Shown: positions 31,881 through 35,007 of the stretch, one piece after another
Numbering within the stretch: the stretch's first letter is position 1
How the letters are laid out: each line of letters begins with the position of its first letter
NCBI GenBank assembly: GCA_017632155.1
Contig: JAGBRZ010000193.1
Location: forward strand, 1-35,007
From: Clostridia bacterium
Lineage (GTDB): Bacteria > Bacillota_A > Clostridia > Oscillospirales > CAG-272
Reading direction: 5' to 3'
Length of the DNA stretch: 35,007 nucleotides
Notes under the pieces: generated by a model
Told to the model about the DNA's origin: nothing
Seen by the model: the letters and a program-made list of their open reading frames with translations, nothing else
Database searches by the model: none
Position numbers and translations under genes: made by a program

Positions 31881-31958
31881 GTATCACTTCGACATTCTTC
31901 GCCATATACTTACAGTAGAAGACAAAAGTCTTCAAACGAAAAAGCGAGGCGAGGTAAA

Positions 31959-32177
31959 ATGAGATATATTGCAGTTTTTCCGACACTCACGCTGGCGCAG
32001 AAGGCGGCGAGGGTGCTAAAAAACGAAAAGATCGCGGCGGATGTCATCAAGGTCGATTCAACGCGCACGCGGCGCGGGTGCTCCTGGGGCGTTGCTTTTG
32101 ACGAGAGCAAGCTTTTATCCGTGCGGATGGCGTTTTCAAATAACTCCGTCGCCGAGCGCGAGATCATCAAGGAGTAA
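31959..32177 (+). CDS. DUF3343 protein (putative Se/S carrier-like)
   Basis: A 72-residue cytosolic protein with the DUF3343 layout: a N-terminal strand (MRYIAVFPTLTLAQKAARVLKNEKI), a middle strand and the conserved cysteine in STRTRRGCSWGVAF. The family is annotated as putative selenium/sulfur carrier-like and is often found next to class V aminotransferase-type desulfurases. That is exactly the case here, where the desulfurase starts 3 bp downstream. GAGG lies upstream of ATG 31959. The 78 bp between it and the upstream terminator hold no convincing promoter; a TATACT box at 31905-31910 lacks a good -35. Confidence 0.85.
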   Translation: MRYIAVFPTLTLAQKAARVLKNEKIAADVIKVDSTRTRRGCSWGVAFDESKLLSVRMAFSNNSVAEREIIKE

Positions 32178-32180
32178 ATG

Positions 32181-33335
32181 ATGACATATCTTGACAACGC
32201 CGCCACATCCTTCCCCAAGCCACCCGAGGTTATCGATGAAATGGCGCGCTGTATGAGAGAATACTGCGGCAATCCCGGGCGGGGTTCGCACAAGCTTGCC
32301 TTGGCGGCGGCGGAAAAGATCTATGATTGCCGGGCAAGTCTGTGCGATCTCTTTTCGGCAGAGTCGCCTGAAAACGTGATCTTCTGCCAGAATGCCACCC
32401 ACGCGCTGAATATCGCGATCCTCTCGCTTGCACGTGACGGCGCACATTTCATCTGCTCGGATATGGAGCATAACTCCGTCCGTCGTCCGCTTGAATACCT
32501 TGCCCGCGAGCGCGGATGCTCATACTCGGTTTTCGATTCCCACACTCTCGATCCAAATCGGAATGCTCAAAAGATCTGCCGCTCGATCTCTTCACTTGTG
32601 AAGCCGCAAACGGTTGCGGTGATCTCGACTGCCTGCCCGAATATCTGCTCGGCAAGGATGCCTCTTGACGAAATAGGCGAGCTATGCCGGCGTGCGGGAT
32701 TGCATTTTATCGTTGACGGTGCTCAAGGAGCGGGACACTTCCCGATAGATATGAAACGCTCAGGCATCTCGGCACTTGCCCTTCCGGGTCACAAGGGTCT
32801 TCTCGGACCGCAAGGAAGTGGAGCTTTGATAGTATCAAACAGCTTCCCCGCCCGACCGTTGACCTTTGGCGGCTCGGGAAGCGCCTCTCTCGACGCCGAA
32901 ATGCCCCGAGAATTACCCGAAAGGCTCGAGGCGGGCACTCTTTCAACTCCCGCGATCGTGGGCTTGGAGGCGGGAATTCGGGCTCTGCAAGGTATCGGAC
33001 TTCAGAACATTTCATCACACGAAGAGATACTCTTTAAGAAAGCTCTGCGATTGCTATCCGAAATTCGCGGGGTAACAATTTACGCTCCTCGACATATCGG
33101 ATCGGTGATATCGTTTAACATTGATGGCATTCCCTCTGACCGAGTGGCAAATATGCTTTCCGAGCGCGACATTTGCGTGCGCGGCGGATTTCATTGCAAT
33201 CCTATGGCACACGCCACACTCGGAAACGATCACGGCGGCAGCGTCCGCGCTTCCTTCTCCCCTTTCAACACCGCGGATGACGTGCTCGCTCTTGCTGACG
33301 CAGTGCGCGACATCTCGCGGGGAAAATATAGATAA
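32181..33335 (+). CDS. Class V aminotransferase, cysteine desulfurase-like
   Basis: A PLP enzyme of the NifS/SufS-related cysteine desulfurase family found beside DUF3343. The 384 residues start TYLDNAATSFPKPPEV. They show NPGRGSHKLALAAAE, the PLP-binding aspartate in FIVDGAQGAGHF (D179), the Schiff-base lysine in LPGHKGLLGPQGSG (K205) and a candidate catalytic cysteine in CVRGGFHCNPMAH (C339). It would release sulfur (or selenium) from cysteine (or selenocysteine) and pass it to a carrier. Two ATGs (32178, 32181) follow AAGGAG; spacing favours the second. No selD or Fe-S assembly genes are visible in the window. Confidence 0.87.
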   Translation: MTYLDNAATSFPKPPEVIDEMARCMREYCGNPGRGSHKLALAAAEKIYDCRASLCDLFSAESPENVIFCQNATHALNIAILSLARDGAHFICSDMEHNSVRRPLEYLARERGCSYSVFDSHTLDPNRNAQKICRSISSLVKPQTVAVISTACPNICSARMPLDEIGELCRRAGLHFIVDGAQGAGHFPIDMKRSGISALALPGHKGLLGPQGSGALIVSNSFPARPLTFGGSGSASLDAEMPRELPERLEAGTLSTPAIVGLEAGIRALQGIGLQNISSHEEILFKKALRLLSEIRGVTIYAPRHIGSVISFNIDGIPSDRVANMLSERDICVRGGFHCNPMAHATLGNDHGGSVRASFSPFNTADDVLALADAVRDISRGKYR

Positions 33336-33344
33336 TATCGCGCG

Positions 33345-33376
33345 AAAAAAAGCCTACCCGAATTTCGGGTAGGCTT
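33345..33376 (-). terminator. Terminator of the rpoA-rplQ operon
   Basis: A perfect 12-bp stem (33350-33361 with 33365-33376) and 3-nt loop. On the minus strand it ends in seven T residues, so it terminates rplQ. On the plus strand it may weakly end the desulfurase transcript. Confidence 0.9.
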
Positions 33377-33394
33377 GATTTGTAATTAAATTAA

Positions 33395-33814
33395 TTACTC
33401 AGCGTCCTTAGCCTTCTTGGAAGACTTCTTTGCTGCCTCAGCTGCTGCAGCTGCCTCTTCTTCAGCCTTGGTGGTTACGAGAGTGATGAGAGCCATCTCT
33501 GCTGCGTCGCCACGACGGGGGCCGATCTTGTAAATGCAGGTGTAACCGCCGTTTACATCCTCATAGCGAGGTGCGATCTCGTCGAACAGCTTCTTAACTA
33601 CCTCATCAGAAGTGATGAAAGCGTAAGCGGCACGACGGCTTGCAAGTGTATTCTGCTTACCGAGAGTGATCATCTTCTCAGCAAGTGCACGGACTTCCTT
33701 AGCACGGGTCACAGTGGTCTCAACCTTGCCGTACTGAAGCAGGTAGGTAACAAGACCGCGAAGCATAGCTTTTCTGTGAGCGGTAGGTCTGCCGAGTTTT
33801 CTGGTTCCGGGCAT
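33395..33814 (-). CDS. rplQ: 50S ribosomal protein L17
   Basis: L17 is a component of the large subunit near the exit tunnel. The 139 residues start [20 protein letters not shown] and contain [20 protein letters not shown] and [21 protein letters not shown]. The C-terminal ~25 residues are an extra Ala/Glu/Lys-rich tail. It follows rpoA by 51 bp, in the usual order, and ends the operon. Confidence 0.98.
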   Translation of the reverse strand: MPGTRKLGRPTAHRKAMLRGLVTYLLQYGKVETTVTRAKEVRALAEKMITLGKQNTLASRRAAYAFITSDEVVKKLFDEIAPRYEDVNGGYTCIYKIGPRRGDAAEMALITLVTTKAEEEAAAAAEAAKKSSKKAKDAE

Positions 33815-33865
33815 CTTAATGCTCCTCCTTAATAAATCTGTGTTGTGAATGAAATCGTCCTGCTC

Positions 33866-34843
33866 TTATTCCTCGTCGTTACGAAGTGTAAGACCGAGGC
33901 TTTCGAGCTTAAGGATGACTTCTTCGAGCGATTTCTTACCGAGATTACGAACCTTGATCATTTCGTCCTCGGAGCGGCTGACCAAATCTTCTACCGTGTC
34001 AATGCCTGCGCGCTTCAAACAGTTGAAGCTACGTACAGACAGGTCAAGTTCCTCAATGGTCATCTCAAGAACCTTTTCTTTTTCCTTTTCGGGTCTCTCA
34101 ATCATGATCTCCGCGTTCTTTGCTTCATCCGACAAATCCACAAACAAGTTGAGATGCTCGTTGAGAATCTTGGCACCGAGCGAAATCGCTTCTTTTGCTG
34201 TGATGGTTCCGTTTGTCAGAACCTCGAGCGTGAGTTTATCATAATCGGTCATATTACTTCCGACACGAGTGTTCTCAACAGTGTAGCTGACGTTGTAAAC
34301 GGGTGTGTAGATCGAGTCTGTGTAGATCAGACCGATAGGTGCGCTTACTGCAGTACCGAAGCTGTCAGCGTGGATCAGCTTGTTCTTGTCCTGCGATACA
34401 TAACCGCGGCCGTTTTCAAAGGTCAGTTCAATATAAAGGTGTGCACCCTCTGCAAGAGTTGCAAGGTGGTGATCCGAGTTGAGAATTACGATATCGGAGT
34501 CCTGCTTGATGTGTCCTGCGGTTACGTTGTCGGGGCCAACCGCATCAAGGATGACAGTCTTGGGCGCCTGAGTATAGAGCTTTGCAACAATGCCCTTGAT
34601 ATTCAGAACGATCTCTGTCAGATCCTCTGCCACACCGGGAAGCGAGGTGAATTCGTGTAATGCACCGTCTACCTTGATAGATGTAACGGCTACACCGGGA
34701 AGCGAGCTCATAAGAACTCTGCGAAGCGAGTTTCCGAGTGTGGTTCCGTATCCGCGCTCAAGAGGCTCAACGATAAATTTACCGCTTCTGCCGTCTTCGC
34801 TTTCATCTACCGTTACGATATTTGGCTTTTGAATCTCTATCAT
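33866..34843 (-). CDS. rpoA: DNA-directed RNA polymerase subunit alpha
   Basis: The alpha subunit dimerises to nucleate RNA polymerase assembly and contacts UP elements and regulators. The 325 residues have the N-terminal domain ([41 protein letters not shown]) and linker. The C-terminal domain has the helix-hairpin-helix segment [45 protein letters not shown]. Length and order (rpsD-rpoA-rplQ) are typical. GGAGGG precedes the ATG by 11 bp. Confidence 0.99.
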   Translation of the reverse strand: MIEIQKPNIVTVDESEDGRSGKFIVEPLERGYGTTLGNSLRRVLMSSLPGVAVTSIKVDGALHEFTSLPGVAEDLTEIVLNIKGIVAKLYTQAPKTVILDAVGPDNVTAGHIKQDSDIVILNSDHHLATLAEGAHLYIELTFENGRGYVSQDKNKLIHADSFGTAVSAPIGLIYTDSIYTPVYNVSYTVENTRVGSNMTDYDKLTLEVLTNGTITAKEAISLGAKILNEHLNLFVDLSDEAKNAEIMIERPEKEKEKVLEMTIEELDLSVRSFNCLKRAGIDTVEDLVSRSEDEMIKVRNLGKKSLEEVILKLESLGLTLRNDEE

Positions 34844-34886
34844 TCCAGATTATACCCTCCAATAATTTTTTGTCTGCGATAATAGT

Positions 34887-34954
34887 TTATGCGCATAAGT
34901 TTATGCTCCCACGTATTACGCACACCCCCAAAGCCGGAGTGCAGCCTGTGGGAG
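34887..34954 (-). promoter_or_regulatory. Structured rpsD-rpoA spacer with stem-loop and palindrome
   Basis: CTCCCAC (34906-34912) pairs with GTGGGAG (34948-34954). Inside, GCAC and GTGC with adjacent CC/GG can pair. Next to it is a perfect 12-bp palindrome TTATGCGCATAA (34887-34898). There is no T-tract, so it is not a terminator. It could be an mRNA processing or translational control element before rpoA. Confidence 0.4.
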
Positions 34955-34965
34955 AATGTGCGGTA

Positions 34966-35007
34966 TTACTTGGAATAGAGCTCGACGATGAGCTGCTCGT
35001 TGAAGTC
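34966..35007 (-). CDS. rpsD: 30S ribosomal protein S4, C-terminal codons only
   Basis: The last 13 codons of S4 (DFNEQLIVELYSK, then stop at 34966-34968) are present; the gene continues beyond the window. The sequence matches the conserved C-terminal end of S4, and the location upstream of rpoA is the standard order. Confidence 0.9.
   Translation of the reverse strand, partial: DFNEQLIVELYSK

Noticed and set aside
31918..31933. GAAGAC-AAAA-GTCTTC hairpin before the DUF3343 gene
   Set aside because: Only 6 bp with no T-tract and no neighbouring structure; likely chance.
33845..34660. Plus-strand open frame of 271 codons
   Set aside because: Antisense to rpoA and only a shadow of its codon usage.

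Overview
The window looks like a chromosomal segment of a strictly anaerobic, endospore-lineage Firmicute of class Clostridia, probably an uncultured gut Oscillospirales-like organism. This rests on gene order and content, not on any database search. The cues are the order cmk-plsC-ispH fused to an S1 domain, the block yqfC-yqfD-phoH-ybeY-era-recO-mutS2, the order rpsD-rpoA-rplQ, three sporulation-type genes (yqfC, yqfD, ylbJ-like), rubrerythrin, a long clostridial-type PRPP synthetase, and BspA-like leucine-rich lipoproteins. No rRNA, tRNA, CRISPR array, phage gene or transposase gene was seen. There is no gene-free stretch longer than about 240 bp.

Layout. 1-6301, all minus strand: ispH-S1 fusion (cut by the window edge), plsC, cmk, a BaiN/YhiN-type flavoprotein, an RpiR-type regulator with a perfect-consensus promoter and a palindromic candidate operator, and a MurE-type ligase whose specificity motif is not the diaminopimelate type. 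6455-7951: a plus-strand uracil permease with its own promoter and a bidirectional terminator. 7950-14294, minus: rubrerythrin, a GNAT acetyltransferase, a small MITE-like repeat, YqhQ, PRPP synthetase, an AEC-type permease and rhamnulokinase. 14358-21922, minus: the tightly packed yqfC-yqfD-phoH-ybeY-lipoprotein-era-recO-mutS2 operon, covering sporulation, ribosome maturation and DNA repair. 21991-24080, plus: a divergent YlbJ-like sporulation membrane protein, then a membrane protein with a cysteine cluster.

24093-31880, plus, is the most interesting part. One strong promoter and one terminator frame six overlapping or closely spaced genes: two leucine-rich-repeat lipoproteins, three SPFH/band-7 membrane proteins (one with about seven predicted membrane segments, one HflC-like, one HflK-like) and a P1B-like P-type ATPase. 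The ATPase lacks a metal-binding head domain and has altered candidate transmembrane metal ligands. I infer a membrane-microdomain assembly around a cation pump with surface lipoproteins; its substrate and function are unknown.

31959-33335, plus: a DUF3343 sulfur/selenium-carrier-like protein with a class V cysteine desulfurase-like enzyme. 33395-35007, minus: rplQ, rpoA and the last codons of rpsD, ending the ribosomal-protein/RNA-polymerase operon at a strong terminator.
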